From Paramacrobiotus metropolitanus (Eukaryota > Tardigrada > Eutardigrada > Parachela > Macrobiotidae): a stretch of 64,000 nt of DNA. The position numbers and the translations under genes were made by a program. The stretch covers positions 124,001 to 188,000 of the forward strand of contig NW_026570302.1 of assembly GCF_019649055.1 (NCBI RefSeq). Reading direction: 5' to 3'. Under the pieces are notes generated by a model, which was not told the origin of the DNA, searched no databases, and worked only from the letters and a program-made list of their open reading frames with translations. The stretch's first letter is position 1. Every line of letters starts with the position of its first letter. Positions 42,870 to 55,191 of the stretch are shown piece by piece.

Positions 42870-42960
42870 TGACACAAGGGAAGTCGATGGCTCGTCATAC
42901 CACTTCTCTTGTACTGTGCTGCTCCAGTCATCCGCCCAGAGTTTTGCGTCATGTCTGCCC
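42870..42960. mobile_element. Divergent solo arm of the 15116-15836 MITE
   Basis: AAGGGAAGTCGATGG, CATACCACTTCTCTTGTACT and GCTCCAGTCATCCG follow the order of the left arm at 15122-15180. No second arm was found within several hundred bp. Confidence 0.4.
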
Positions 42961-43804
42961 ATAGGGTGGGTCTATGCAGCCGCGCGGTAATAAGCTAGTC
43001 GGATGGCCGGATGCGGTGTGCAGTTAGTTTTCTTATGCATAGCAGTACTTATTTCGATGTCGTTTCGATTGTTAATTATTGAAGTAAACAATGTACGGCA
43101 AAGCTCACGTACTATTTTAAGGTGGTGTACGTACTCCGTATGTCGCAAAATTTGTTTCTTGTTTCAGAGGGTAAGTAGTACTAGATAAGTACTGTAGACT
43201 GCACAGTGTAGGTACTGTACTTGCTGGGATTGAGGTATCCAGTTAGTAGGTAAGTACTGTAATTTTGTTCATTGCGTGAATCCTGCACTGAATCTAGAAA
43301 ACCGGAATCTGCGTGTCATCAATGAATGCCTGAAATTTTCAGTCATACTAGTGAAACAGGGGATGAGCGGCTAGCTCACCCCTGGGCGGACAGAGACGGA
43401 AATTCAGCGCGTGCACACTCCCACCTTTATATCCCTCTTACATACAACACATCAAAGGCTACCGCAGCAGAATGCTGTGGGGCAAAAGGAAAAAGCAAGC
43501 AGCTCGGACGACGAAATCTGGCAACTGCAGAATCTACCAGATCTTCTGGTAGATGAGAAAAAACCAGCAAAAACAGCAAAACTACCTAACAACCGCGCGA
43601 GCGCGGGTGTATGGAGGAACCACTCCTCCTCACATAGTCACACTAGTATCATTATTATCTCACCATTTCGCACTGCCTGTGGATATTGGACTTGATTTTG
43701 TAACCTTTATTCATGATTGTTGCCCTAAGTCTGCCCCTTTTGTAAACCTACCAGTTTAGGTTATACCTGGCATCTGATAGGAACACAACCAAAGGAACAG
43801 CCTG
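42961..43804. other. Region upstream of Ig-like copy 2, uncertain coding
   Basis: An ORF at 43003-43188 starts with a leader-like MAGCGVQLVFLCIAVLISMS, and its reading could donate at AAG|GTGGTG near 43124, but no partner exon was found. A 10-bp-stem hairpin (ATCTACCAGA-TCT-TCTGGTAGAT) is at about 43535-43557. Confidence 0.25.
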
Positions 43805-45120
43805 ATGCATTGGTCCGGGAGAGTTGTGTGCGGAATTAAAAAATTTATTTGCATATTTTCATGCTGTTGGGCGTGTACCCCGGTTATCCCAAAATGTTAC
43901 GAATATTCCACCTGTGGCCCCACGTACGAAGCCTGTACGAATTTCCATGATAAATTAACGAAATATGCACGCATAGATTATTATCTAGGCATAATTGATA
44001 AAGTGTTATTCAGAGTTCATGTATCTGTGCCTTCGTTCTTAATTAGCACAAGACACAATCACTACGAGCAGTTTTAGTGGCACTTTCTGCAAAGGCTTAT
44101 TCTGGTTCTATACAAATTTACCGTATTAATATGCTTATCTTTCGCGAACAGTGACGAAAGTTCTAACCGAGGCCGATCGTACTAAGAAAGACGGTATGGT
44201 CTACTTGCCATTTGTTAGTTCCACATCTCAGAGCACAGCTCCTGCAAAAAGGGTCACTGCAGGCGAGTTTACCCTTATTTTTGTCTTCATCGGGCGGCAC
44301 TGTCTCTAAATGACATAATTATATCAATAATACTTTAACGAAATCATATTTCTTAGGTTAGTACAGACTGTATATCTTATGTTCGATATACAGTCAGAAT
44401 GTCATACAGTCATATTGGCGATATTGCGCACGCTGTTATACGATTATATAGTAATTACTTGTGTCCATATGCTGGCTAATTTAATTGGCAGTGCCTCCAA
44501 AGCCAGAATCCATCTTCATCATCCCCATGGAAAATGTTACTGTCCGCCGGTTCGGTGACGCTATTTTTAACTGTACATTTAATCGAACATTTCCCTTCGA
44601 TGACGCATGGGAGGACTTTATGTGGCGGTTTAATTCCAAGATCATTCGTGCTCCGGAAAAGCACCCGTTTCACGGGTTCGAACGGTATTATGATCAACGG
44701 CAGGGACGTCTGGGTGGTGCCGAGCACCCTTTATTTAATATATCCACAACCCGACGTTTGCAGTTAAATATATGGAAAAATGAGGATCCGAGGGCAGTAC
44801 TGTACTGGACCTTTCTTCGACTGCATAAGGTTGACCTTTACACATCGGCGCGAGTGGAATGTTGGGTGCGCACTGATCCACGTGATGAGTGGTGGATGGT
44901 GCAAACAGCCTACCTACATGTCACCTGGCAGACGTCCATGTACGTACAGATTGCTTATTCATTTTTATTTGTTATTCTGGGTGGTCATCGGTGTAGGATT
45001 GTATATATTTCAATGCTATTAATAGGTAATTTTGTTTTCTCGTTTCTTAGGTTTTTCACAATTGCTGTTGATTTATTTACGAATTTTTTATTTTTCTGTT
45101 TTGCGTATGTACATCCATGA
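43805..45120 (+). CDS. Ig-like secreted or membrane protein, copy 2
   Basis: Exon 1 43805-43934 (leader, then WACTPVIPKCYEYSTCGPTY), exon 2 from 44152 (LTKVLTEADRTKKDG, VTAGEFTLI) and exon 3 from 44492 (Ig-like: AIFNCTFNRTFPF, FMWRFNS, SARVECWVRTDP, YLHVTWQTSMYV). Junction phases match copy 1. After the Ig domain the exon-3 frame stays open through a very hydrophobic stretch (IAYSFLFVILGG and on) to a TGA at 45118-45120. Alternatively, a GTACAG donor after TSMY (44944) leads to a separate TM exon: one candidate ends GVGLYIFQCY (stop at about 45020), and a tandem copy of it ends GNLYLFQCY (45229-45231). Either way a C-terminal membrane anchor is plausible here, unlike copy 1. Function unknown; one Ig domain with extra Cys suggests a cell-surface or secreted binding protein. 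Confidence 0.65.
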
Positions 45121-45340
45121 ACGCACAGATTACCCACGGTATTTAGTCTTTTTTAATTATTGTTGCTACCACTTTCAACTTACCATACTGGTATTCATTA
45201 CTGGGAATTTGTATTTGTTTCAGTGCTATTAACTGTAACAACCAGGTACGAGTTCAATTAACTTCGTTTTTCTTGTTTCCTAATTTTTTTAATTTTCTTA
45301 CTTATTCCCTATTTTTTCATTTTTCTGTTTTTGCGCAGGG
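44950..45340. repeat. Tandem duplication of the putative TM-anchor exon
   Basis: 44950-45120 and 45140-45340 align. Both contain an ATNCTGGT...TTGTATNTNTTTCA(A/G)TGCTATTAA segment encoding a hydrophobic end FQCY-stop, then T-rich DNA with GTTTTCTCGTTTC/GTTTTTCTTGTTTC and ATTTTTCTGTTTTGCG/ATTTTTCTGTTTTTGCG. Confidence 0.5.
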
Positions 45341-45407
45341 TTACCTTTGCATAGTAAATGTAACTGATGTAAGTGTACATAGTACTACACACCTACGGAC
45401 AATAAAT

Positions 45408-47500
45408 GATACAGCTGCTTATATTACTGTATAATTTTAGATAACCGCGCCGGCAAGGGAACGGGTTACGGAGCATAATTATTGTTATGGCAGTTCACTA
45501 TAATTACCAAGAATAATTATTACAGTATACTGTAAAATAATTATTCCATTCGTTGGCTGAAGGCCAGGATCATGGTGTTGAATTAAACGAACAGCTGGTG
45601 AAAAACGGTGATCTGCAAATCCCAAGAGAAGCGTCATAATTTCTATGCATTCAATAAATTACATAGAAATTTAATAATGCTAGAAGTATGCATATTTGGT
45701 GCATGGACAGCATAGTGCATCTATGTTCCATCCACAAATGATAGCTGGACACAGTATTAATTAAAATATACTGGTGCTGCCTCGATTTTTTAATTCAGAT
45801 TACCTACCGGTACACATTATTTTCCAAAATAAATGCATGATTTTTATGCATTTTAGAGATGACAAAATACAGCGTTAAAGGTTACTTATTTGTGGTGTGT
45901 ATTTTTATTGCCAGTCGAGCGGGCTGATGTTGAAGAAAAATGCATTGGTTTACACTTACAAGTAAACGAACCCCAATGATTTCCTTTCTATAATTATTTT
46001 TTTATAATTCTCATGTAGCCGCAACTTTAATACAATATTTGTCATGACTTTCCTATTTGGCATAATAAACAAAATATTTTCACGCTAACAAACAGACCTC
46101 GCAACACAAAAAAACTCACAGTACCCACGAAAAAGCAAAAAACTCAAGTTTACAAACACAAAAACTGAGATCAAAAATACAGAATAAAATTCTCATTCGT
46201 AGACCAGAGCAAAGCTTTACACAGGCCGTAATTTAGGAACACAAGAAATCAACGCAAAAAAGTCAATAGACTCCACTCTATACACTAGAAAGAACCAAAC
46301 CGAGATTGCTGTCCGAAAAATCCTGATTATTCTCCCCTCTAATGGGACGTCCCGAAGGATGTCCTAAAGGTCACCAGCCCCTCCCAAAAATCCTGATTAC
46401 ATCCCTTTTAACGCAACCATCCCTAGCATGTCTCAGAACCACCCAAAAGGTCACCAGCCACTCCAAAGAATCCTGATTAAATTCTCTCGAGCGACTCTAC
46501 ATCCCTTTTAACACCAATACTCCTAGCATGTCTCAGAACACTTCCAAAAGGTCACCAGCCAATCCAAAGAATCCTGATTAAATTCTCTCAGCGGACACTG
46601 ATACAGCTGCTCCTGTATAATTTTAGATAACCGCGCCGGCAAGGAGACGGGCATCCCGCAGAACACTCCCAAAAATCCTAAGTCATTCAATAAACCATAA
46701 TGCTAGAAGTATGCTATTTGGTGCATGGACAGCATAGTGCTTATGTTCCAAATGTGGCCGGCGTCCTCGAGGCGTACACATTATTTTCAAAATAAATGCA
46801 TGATGTTTATTCTACGCGTAGCGGTATAGCTTTTAGAAATGACAAAATACAGTGTTAAAGGTTACTTATTTGTGGTGTGTATTTTTATTTTATTTGTGGT
46901 GTGGGCTGATGTTGAAGAAAAATGTATTGGTTTACACTTACAAGTAAACGAACCCCAATGATATCCTTTCTATAATTATTTTTTTGTAATTCTCATGTAG
47001 CCGCAACTTTAATACAATATTTGTCATGACTTTCCTATTTGGAATAAATAAACAAAATACTTATTTTCACGCTAACAAACAGACCTCGCAACACAAAAAA
47101 ACTCACAGTACCCACGAAAAAGCAAAATACTCAAGTTTACAAACACAAAAACTGAGATCAAAAATACAGAATAAAATTCTCATTCGTAGACCAGAGCAAA
47201 GCTTTACACAGGCCGAAATTTAGGAACACAAGAAATCAACGCAAAAAGTCAATAGACTCCACTCTATACACTAGAAAGAACCAAACCGAGATTGCTGTCC
47301 GAAAAATCCTGATTATTCTCCCCTCTAATGGGACGTCCCGAAGGATGTCCTAAAGGTCACGAGCTCCTCCCAAAAATCCTGATTACATCCCTTTTAACGC
47401 AACCATCCCTAGCATGTCTCAGAACACTTCCAAAAGGTCACCAGCCAATCCAAAGAATCCTGATTAAATTCTCTCGAAGCGACTCTCCTCAGGATCCCGC
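45408..47500. repeat. Tandem direct duplication downstream of OFD1
   Basis: 45408-46597 and 46598-47500 begin with the same TGATACAGCTGCT and TAGATAACCGCGCCGGCAAG strings and run parallel: GCATGGACAGCATAGTGC, TGACAAAATACAG, CTCGCAACACAAAAAAACTC. The second unit ends at the OFD1 stop. Within each, about 100-bp subunits repeat (CCCTTTTAACGC, CTAGCATGTCTCAGAA, GGTCACCAGCC, AATCCTGATTA). The 29180-29900 region is a third, more diverged copy. Confidence 0.75.
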
Positions 47501-47517
47501 AGAACACTCCCAAAAGG

Positions 47518-50500
47518 TCACCAACCACTCCCTTCCGTGGCCGGCGTCGGGCGTTCATCATCCAGCAGCTCGGCCACATCCGCCTCAATATTCCGCCGCT
47601 GCCGGCTCTCCTCCGCGGCCTCCTTCAACTCCAGATGCAGCGATTTCCGCGCCCCACCGTTCTCTACCGCCACCGGAATGCGGTAGGCGGACGGCTCGTT
47701 CCGAGGATAATTAATCCGTTCGTACTGCACCGACGCGGTGCGCTGGACACTCCCGTTGCTCCGCGCGTCGAGATACGAGTAGGTGGAGCTGTGCGCCAGC
47801 GCCGCCGGGTTGAGGATCAGCCCGGAGGTGCGCGCCGCCGGGGTGGTCTCCAGACGGGGGGAGCGGACGGTGGGGCCGTTGGTGGTGTTGCTCCAGGTGT
47901 CGGTGACGTAGCGGCGATACTGGAGAAAGTGCTCCTGCATCTGGTTCGCTTCCTGTTCTAAGGCACGGATGCGTTTCTTCGCTTCGCTGATGGAGCGCAG
48001 CGAGACGGAGGAGGGTTCGTCGGGGGCGGCGTGGTCGTGCGCCGGGGGTTCGGCGCTTACGCGGGTGGGGGGCGGGGGCATGGAGATCACGGGGGTGTGC
48101 GCAACTGCATAACACACAGTCTTGGTTATGTACATAATAGTAAATGCTATCAAATCATTTTTCTATATTTTCAAATATTTACAACTAGTGGCGAAATTTT
48201 CACAACATTTTATCGGCGTTCCCAGGTTTAATTTAAATGCGATAATTGATACAAACTACAAAGAATTATCAGAAAATTAAGCTGGGATAAATTCAGAAAC
48301 ACGTCTGTCCGATTTGTCTTTGGTTCGTGTTGTTAACCGCCCAACTTAATTATTAATCGTATCAATCGCAGTTATTACGTTAAAGTAATTACTGACAAAA
48401 TTAACTATGATACTCTATTTGTGAATATAATAATTAATGATACAATATATTCGCGGGAGTTGTCAGAATTAATATAACCCGTCAAAGAAGATCTATCAAC
48501 TTTCCTTTCCTCGAATTATGACAACTTTCGTAGAACAACGGCACTGACATCAATCTTCCGTATGAAATTATACGGCATACGTTATACTGCAGGCCAGTTA
48601 GTTAACCGAAGTGTACAATCTATAATTTTACGCCTTTTATTTTTGTAAAGGCAACAGCAATATTCCACCTTAATCACGCACAAAATAATATCCCACGTTT
48701 GACAATATTTTTCTAGACACGCTGCTATTTTTGTCGTGACGATAGAAAGTTTTAACTTACAACTCGGGACACGCGGCGGTAGTACTATACTGCCGATCAA
48801 ATCGCTACAAAACTTTCGCAATGCTAATTGCAACTAAACACTACTGTACATCAATAACTGTCACATGGAAGTACAAACTGAGTACAAAAACAAAATTCAC
48901 AACCAAAACGCTAATTAAAAATAATGAAACCGTTTCTTTCTGTGGTAGAGGCATCTACCACTGAACATAACGGCTTTCGTAGAATAATGGCTTGAAACAT
49001 TTGTTCCTTCCTCATGTGTTGAATTTAAGATCAACTAACTAACGAAAAAAGTCAGTAATACACTTTTTAATTCACTACAATTATCAGACCCACGTTTCTA
49101 TATTTATAACTGCAGTAGCAATAATTTAAAACACGCTGCTATTTGCTTAGAATTTTCTGAAATCTAAATGCATCGGTAACACTGCTGATTAAATCGTTAA
49201 AAATCTGCCCGTACATCAGTTTGAAAATCCGAAGCCACCCTACCTGACTGCGCCGGCGGCTGCATCATCATCCAGGTGGCCTGCGACGCCACGCCCTGCA
49301 TCCGCGCCATCCTCCCATTCAACTGCTCATACCGCTCCTTCTGGTCACTCCACCGATTCCTCCAGTCCTCCACTTCCCGGGTCTTCTCCCGAATCAGCCC
49401 CCGCAGCCGCGCCCGCTCCCCCTCCCAGCGCACCCCATCCAGCAGGTTCTTCTCCGCAGCCCATCCGCCTCGCGGCGCAACGCTTCCATCCCGCGCTCCG
49501 GCTGCAGCATCTTCTCCGTCAGCTCGCGGACGGTGGCGGTGTGCTCCTGTCGTTCCTGCGTCATCTCGGCTTGGAGGGCGGCCAGCTGGCGGCGGAGGTG
49601 GGCAGCCTCGGTGTCGGCGTCGTGGAGACGGGTCTTGAGGGCGTCGTAGTCGGAGTGGGCGGTGGCCGCCGCCTTGAGCTTCTGGTTCTCGCGGTGTAGC
49701 CGGGAGAATTCGGCTTTGATTTTCTGGATGAAGGGTTTCGGTTCGGTGAGCGGCGGGGCGGAGGGCGGGAGGTCGTCGTCGGAGATGATGGTGCGGGTCA
49801 GGTGTTCCTGTTGAGGAAAACGGTGACTGGATAATTATCACAGTAACTGAATATTTTCATCCGATGAACACAACACCAGTTATTTATTATTTGCATTACT
49901 TTAATAATTTTATTTATAACTTTATTATTTCTTCAGCAGCGCTGCTACAATTTTGTAATCTGCAAACAGACTGTTCTAGTAAGTAACAGCGCTTCATGAA
50001 AATGTTTGGCGATTAATATTAATGAGTAAGAAAATGGTGAATATTTCCGCCTAGTGACCACAAAATCAGTATTTAAATTTTTTATTCCCTAATAAAATTT
50101 TTTATCAATTACTGTATCTATTTACTCTGCAGCGTTAAGTCTGAAATTTACAAAACAGATTTTTCCCCGTAACACCACTCTAAAAAAAGGTGTCGGAGTA
50201 TCACTGCAACAGGAACGAAATTCCAAAACATTCTGCGCTTTAATAGCGAATATTCTAGATTTCAGCCTAAAATTTTCGACTACGGATACGGATAGTCCCA
50301 TAACATTATTTTATCATAACAACTGGAACCGTAATGTTATTTCTCTAGTAAAAGAAATAATAATTAAAAATATTACTCACATTAAAACGTATTAAATGTT
50401 ATTCGTAATTGTACAAGAGATATTAGGTACAAGAACAAAATCGCGTAGTCGACGGCACACGAGTGGCCCATGATGCACTTATTCACTGCACTACGAAATC

Positions 50501-53500
50501 TCTGTATTTTCGTATCACCTGTAATTTCAGCGGTGTGGCTTCCTTCGTCAGCCGCAATTATATCACAAATTTTTAACTTAACTTGGCAACGTAACAATTC
50601 AACGGAAATCGTAACATTATTTCCCCAATAAAACACAGTACTCTTATATACTAATTATTAAAACTATAATTTTAAAAACATTACGTTAGTACAAAAGATA
50701 ATTAAAAGTATTCTGTGCTAGGGGAGGCGGGAGTGCGACGTGCGTACAGCAAATTCCGTACCTTCGAGCCAGAATGCACCCACTGCACTACGAAATCTGT
50801 GTTCTCGTATTACGTTCAATATGTTCAATATCAGTGTGGATTTTTCCTTCTTCAGCCGCAATTACAACTGCAAATTTTTATCTCGAGATAACAACGTAAT
50901 TATTCAACGGAAATTGATCGAAAATATTAAAGACCCAATTTTGAAAAAATAATTATTTTTGTAAAAATACACTTAATAATTCGCATTAGACATTCTGTGC
51001 TACTGGTGTGTGAACAGGAAATTAAGGTGCACGGGTGTAGGGGAGCAGAATGCACTCACTGCACTACGAAACTCGTCAACACTCTCGTCTTACCTTCAGT
51101 TAATTAAGTATATCAGTGTGGCTTTCTCCTTTCTCAGCCGCAATTACAATCGCAAATTTTTAACTCGAGACATCAATGTAATTATTCAACGGAAATCGCA
51201 ATGTTATTTCCTTAAAAATAATGCATAATTATGAAAAATATAATTTAGAAAAACTAATTATGTTAGTAAAAAATACAGTTAAGTAAAAATATTATTCACG
51301 GTAAACGTATTCTGTGCTATTGGTGTGCGAACAGAAAATTACGTGGGACTGAAAATAATGCACTACTGCACTAAGAAATCGTCTACATTCTAGTATTCTT
51401 ACCTTCAGTTTCATCAGTGTGGCTTCCTCTTTCTTCAGCCGCTCTTCCCGCTCGTCCAGCTCCTTCCCACGGCTCTTCAACGCCTCCACCACCTTCTGCT
51501 CCACCAAACTGCCCCACGGCGGCGTTCTTATTCTCCAACCGCTGCGACAGCTCCGCCAGTTGTTTGGCCTTGGTGACCAGCTCTTCCTCCTGCCCGGCCA
51601 ACCGGCGCCGACCGTCCTCCTCGGCGTGGCGCGCCTTCTCCTCGCGCTGCTGCAGCACCTCCTGCTGCTGCAGCAGCTCCTGTCGCTGCGCGAACTGCGC
51701 TTGTTCGGCGAGATGGAGGCGCTGGTGCATGGCGTCGTAGGCGGCGGTGTGGTCGCGCATCCGCGCTTCCCAGTTGGCGGTAACGCTGAGGAGTTCGCGG
51801 GTGTGGCGGGATTTCTCCTCGTCCAGCCGCTGCTTCATGTCGGCGTTGTGGGTCTGGGTGAGCTCGTGCCGAATAGCGGCGCGGAGGTTGGATGCCAGAT
51901 TGGCTTCGTAACTGTAAACGCGATATCCACCGTTCTTATATTAATAATATTATTCTTATCCCTTAATTCTTCCGTAATAATTACAGATACGAGTACAGCT
52001 ACGAAGCGTTGCTGTTGTTAACACAACAATTTTCTCACCGTCAGAAATTATCATAAATTTATTATATCACATATTCCATAATTCTAATTATTAATTTTCA
52101 AGCTTCAACTTCGATTATCACGCCCGCTAGCAATTTAAACATTAATAAAAACATTTTAATTTTTTGGCTTGATTTATAGTCAATAATTTTGAATTTCCTC
52201 ATTTTAGGGATTCCAGTTTCTCGCACTTTTATTAATATTACTTACTCTGTACAAAATAATATTACTTGATTTTTTCTGCATTCTACAGTATCTGTAGCCT
52301 GCAATGTCTACATAATTATTCTGAAGAAATTTATTTAGAAAAAAAACTCAAATTTGCCGGCAAACAAATCCAAAAATTAACAACTTTCAGAAACAAAAAT
52401 TCTATCAGCTAAATACGGACTTTTGCTATATCATTCAGAAGAAAGAACATTTTTAAAAAATAAAAATCGCCTGAACCTTACGCAAGAATTTTCGAGTTAT
52501 TATCAAGGTAATGTGCAAAAATAATCACACCCCTTTTGCTCATGCCAGTGTTGTTATTATTTGAAAAGCATGACAGTAAATAATCCAGTCGCAACTCGCA
52601 ATATAAAATGCTGACGCAGTCTGTTTACTCAGCGAAAATTAAAGCGCTCTCGGACAATGAAAGCGTCTTATGCTGATAAAAACCGCACAAAAAGCCCATA
52701 CTTTCCGGCTCTTATCGGCTGTTTACCCAAGAGTGTCAATGGATGTATTAAACGGTGACAGATACATGTAACCATCTATCTCAAGGGAAGCGACGGCGAA
52801 GATGGATAATCCAATTATTCCCCTTGAAAATCTGACACCTGTCAAGGCCGCTTCGGCACAAATCAGCCATTTTCAGCCGGCTGTCAATTATTTTCTTATA
52901 TCGACACCAATCCGTCTGATTGAAAAGCCGGGAAAAGGATTTTACGAAAATTTTGTAAGTCAGACAAAGCGTGGGAAAATGTTGTGCCACACAAAATAAA
53001 CTGATCTTCGGGTATCTCCTTTGCTTTTTACTGTACGCAGAATCCCGAAAATAACTAAATCCAAGAAAATGTTAAAAAGCGGGTGTTTCATTGAAATTAT
53101 GTAATGAATAAAAAAATCATTTTATATCAATATGGTCACGAAATTCCCCAAAAACTGACGAAATTGCTGCTCGTACAATATTACACCGATAAACAAAGCT
53201 TCAAAAATTCTCATAAATACATATTTCAACTTCAAAATAATGTAATCCGGACATACATCGTCACAGAAATTTCGGAAATTTATTCAGTAAAAAAACCGAC
53301 AAACAGGTAGACAATATTTTTGTTAAATATTCTAAATACCTAAGGACTTAATTTTTTAATTAACAAACAATCCAAAACTCGACATTAACATACCAATACT
53401 TCAGAAAATACTCCTGCGCTCCAGTAATTATTTTTATTTAAAAAAAGGCGAAATTTTATAACAACCAGCCTGTTTTTATATAAAACTAATAAGAGAAAAA

Positions 53501-54193
53501 TATTTGAACCACAAAAACTCACAAAAATCAGCGAAAAAGTCACAAATTACAAACGTACCGTTCAAACGCTGCGGCGACATCCCACCGTCCCGTCTGCTCC
53601 CATCCCAATCGTCTCCGCACCTCCACCATCCTCAACCGTTCCTCCAACGCCAGCTCCCGTTCCTCATCCACCTCCGTCTGGACCTCCCGCCCGACACCCC
53701 CCTGCTTCCGCTCCCCATTCCACCCGACCCCTTCATCCACATTCACCGGCAGCTTCTGCATCAGCCAACTCAAAAAACTCCCCTCCTCCCCGGACACGGG
53801 CCCCTTTACCCGCAGGAAGCGCAGGAGATCCCCCCGCGGCATGGGATGGACGTGGCTGTTCAGTCCGCTCTCCGGGAGGAAGACGGACAGGCTGAAATCA
53901 CAGGCGGACGCGCGGAGATGCTGAGCCACCACGGCGTGCGACAGCTCCCGTAGGGGGTCCGGAGGGCGGTCGGCGGGTTGGGCGGTGAGGATGTGCGACG
54001 GGGTGAGGTGCAGGGCCAGGGTGGCGCGCATCTGGGCTTTGAGCTGCGCGGCCAGGTGGGGCGACTGGAGGCGGGCCAGGAGGTCCTGCCGCAGGGCGTT
54101 CTCGTTATCCATGGGGTTCCCTGTGTCTTCGTCATCCTCCTGGTCGGACAGGGGGAGGTGGTCAGCGGGATGACCGTTGCGCAGGACATCCAT
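47518..54193 (-). CDS. OFD1: OFD1 homologue, centriolar/basal-body protein
   Basis: Four minus-strand exons: 54193-53559, 51911-51403, 49807-49244 and 48104-47518, with junction phases 2, 0 and 1 that match at every acceptor. Exon 1 encodes ALRQDLLARLQSPHLAAQLK and, at residues 101-111, SLSVFLPESGL after VVAQHLRASACDF. This is the LisH-containing N-terminus characteristic of OFD1, followed by EVQTE as in vertebrate METQT. Exons 2-4 are long coiled coil (QRLHLAEQAQFAQRQELLQQ; KNLLDGVRWEGERARLRGLI; SEAKKRIRALEQEANQMQEH). About 763 aa in total against about 1,010 in human. OFD1 caps distal centrioles and supports cilium formation. Exon 2 has one base too many near 51510 (T-run) and exon 3 one too few near 49465 (G-rich run). 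Both lie in GC-rich tracts, so sequencing or assembly error is more likely than decay, but a damaged gene is possible. Exon 1 to 2 intron 1.6 kb; no promoter recognised. Confidence 0.85.
50385..51445. repeat. About 300-bp tandem repeats in OFD1 intron 2 that copy the exon 2 end
   Basis: Three intronic units (about 50385-50640, 50700-50960, 50990-51260) each contain TGCACTNACTGCACTACGAAA, then CAGTGTGGCTTNCTCCTT, CAGCCGCAATTA and TTATTCAACGGAAAT. The functional exon 2 end (51300-51440) has the same order: TGCACTACTGCACTAAGAAA, the splice donor ACCTTCAGT, CAGTGTGGCTTCCTC, TTCAGCCGC. The 50990 unit even keeps the donor string CTTACCTTCAGTTAATTAAG. Confidence 0.7.
51912..53558. other. OFD1 intron 1
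   Basis: 1.65 kb of AT-rich intron with no nested gene supported; ORFs at 52802-52999 and 53104-53310 lack any family motif. Confidence 0.5.
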
Positions 54194-55191
54194 CCAAAAA
54201 CAATAATTTATCCTGTATCACTGAGTAAACGCGTTGAGTCATGCCATGTTGATCAGATTAGATCGTTAACACAGCCGCAATCGATGTCAAGTTCAATGTC
54301 CGGATGGCAGTACGCAAATTATCCACATTGAGCTGGGAAATATTTTTTACGATAAACGGTGTAGGTTTTGCAGAAACGTGGAGGAAAAAATCACGGTTGA
54401 TCGGATAAAAGTTAATGAATTATGGATGAACCATTTATGTAATTTTGGCTGGGAAATCAGAAAATGCACTTTGAAGTTTGTGAGCGACTGATTTGAATCG
54501 CTGCAAGGCACGGATGCTGGCTGGCAAGTGAGGACATCGCGCCGGCTACGGCTCGGTTCCGGTCCGTATACCAGTTCCATTGGAGGCCGCGCAGCTCTTG
54601 TAGTCTTGACAGCGCCAAATGGGACAGTTTTCCAATACCAGTGCAGACTGGAAGTGGAATCATTGACTCACCGAATAAAATGAAATTTTCTGCTCTTTTT
54701 CGAAGTTTTTGTTACTGTAGTAAGCTGTAAGTATTTTGATTTTCGCACTTTTCTTTTTCTAACTTTTCTTATGATTGACGGGAGTTTCCTGGACTTTCGG
54801 TACTCTTTATTTTTATGCTTTCAATCTTAAGTTCCGAATTGTATTGAAGTTTTGTAATCTAGTTAGACTAAGTTAGTAATCTAGTTTTCGAGCTTGAAAT
54901 CCGAGTTTAGCAGCTGGCAGTTTCTTTTACTCCGTGCTTTCTGCTTAGTGCCTACAGAAGTTAATATTCCATGGTGCGCAGTTAGGACCGCACGGAATTT
55001 TACTGGGACTTCCGATTTTGAACCAGCTGTTCTTTATTTATGCCTTACTGATTTGAATAATCCCAATTTTGGTTCTCATCAATGATCCTCGCTTGAGGGA
55101 GCTTATCATTTATTTCCTCATCATCTGCGCAGGCAAATCGTGGAAACCCAGTTTCAGCATCGTGACAATTCGGGAGGTCCCTTCTCCAACC
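54194..55191. other. Intergenic between divergent genes, probable shared promoter region
   Basis: OFD1 (minus) and the small gene at 55192 (plus) diverge from here. There is no TATA box or RNA gene that I can support. Antisense ORFs at 54347-54663 have no motif. Confidence 0.45.

Noticed and set aside
49276-49638. Plus ORF, Ser/Arg/Ala-rich
   Set aside because: Antisense to OFD1 exon 3.
51419-52021. 200-codon plus ORF, Leu-rich
   Set aside because: Antisense to the OFD1 exon 2 coiled coil; heptad Leu/Glu codons read as Leu/Ser in reverse.
53504-53953. Plus ORF, Pro/His-rich
   Set aside because: Antisense to OFD1 exon 1.
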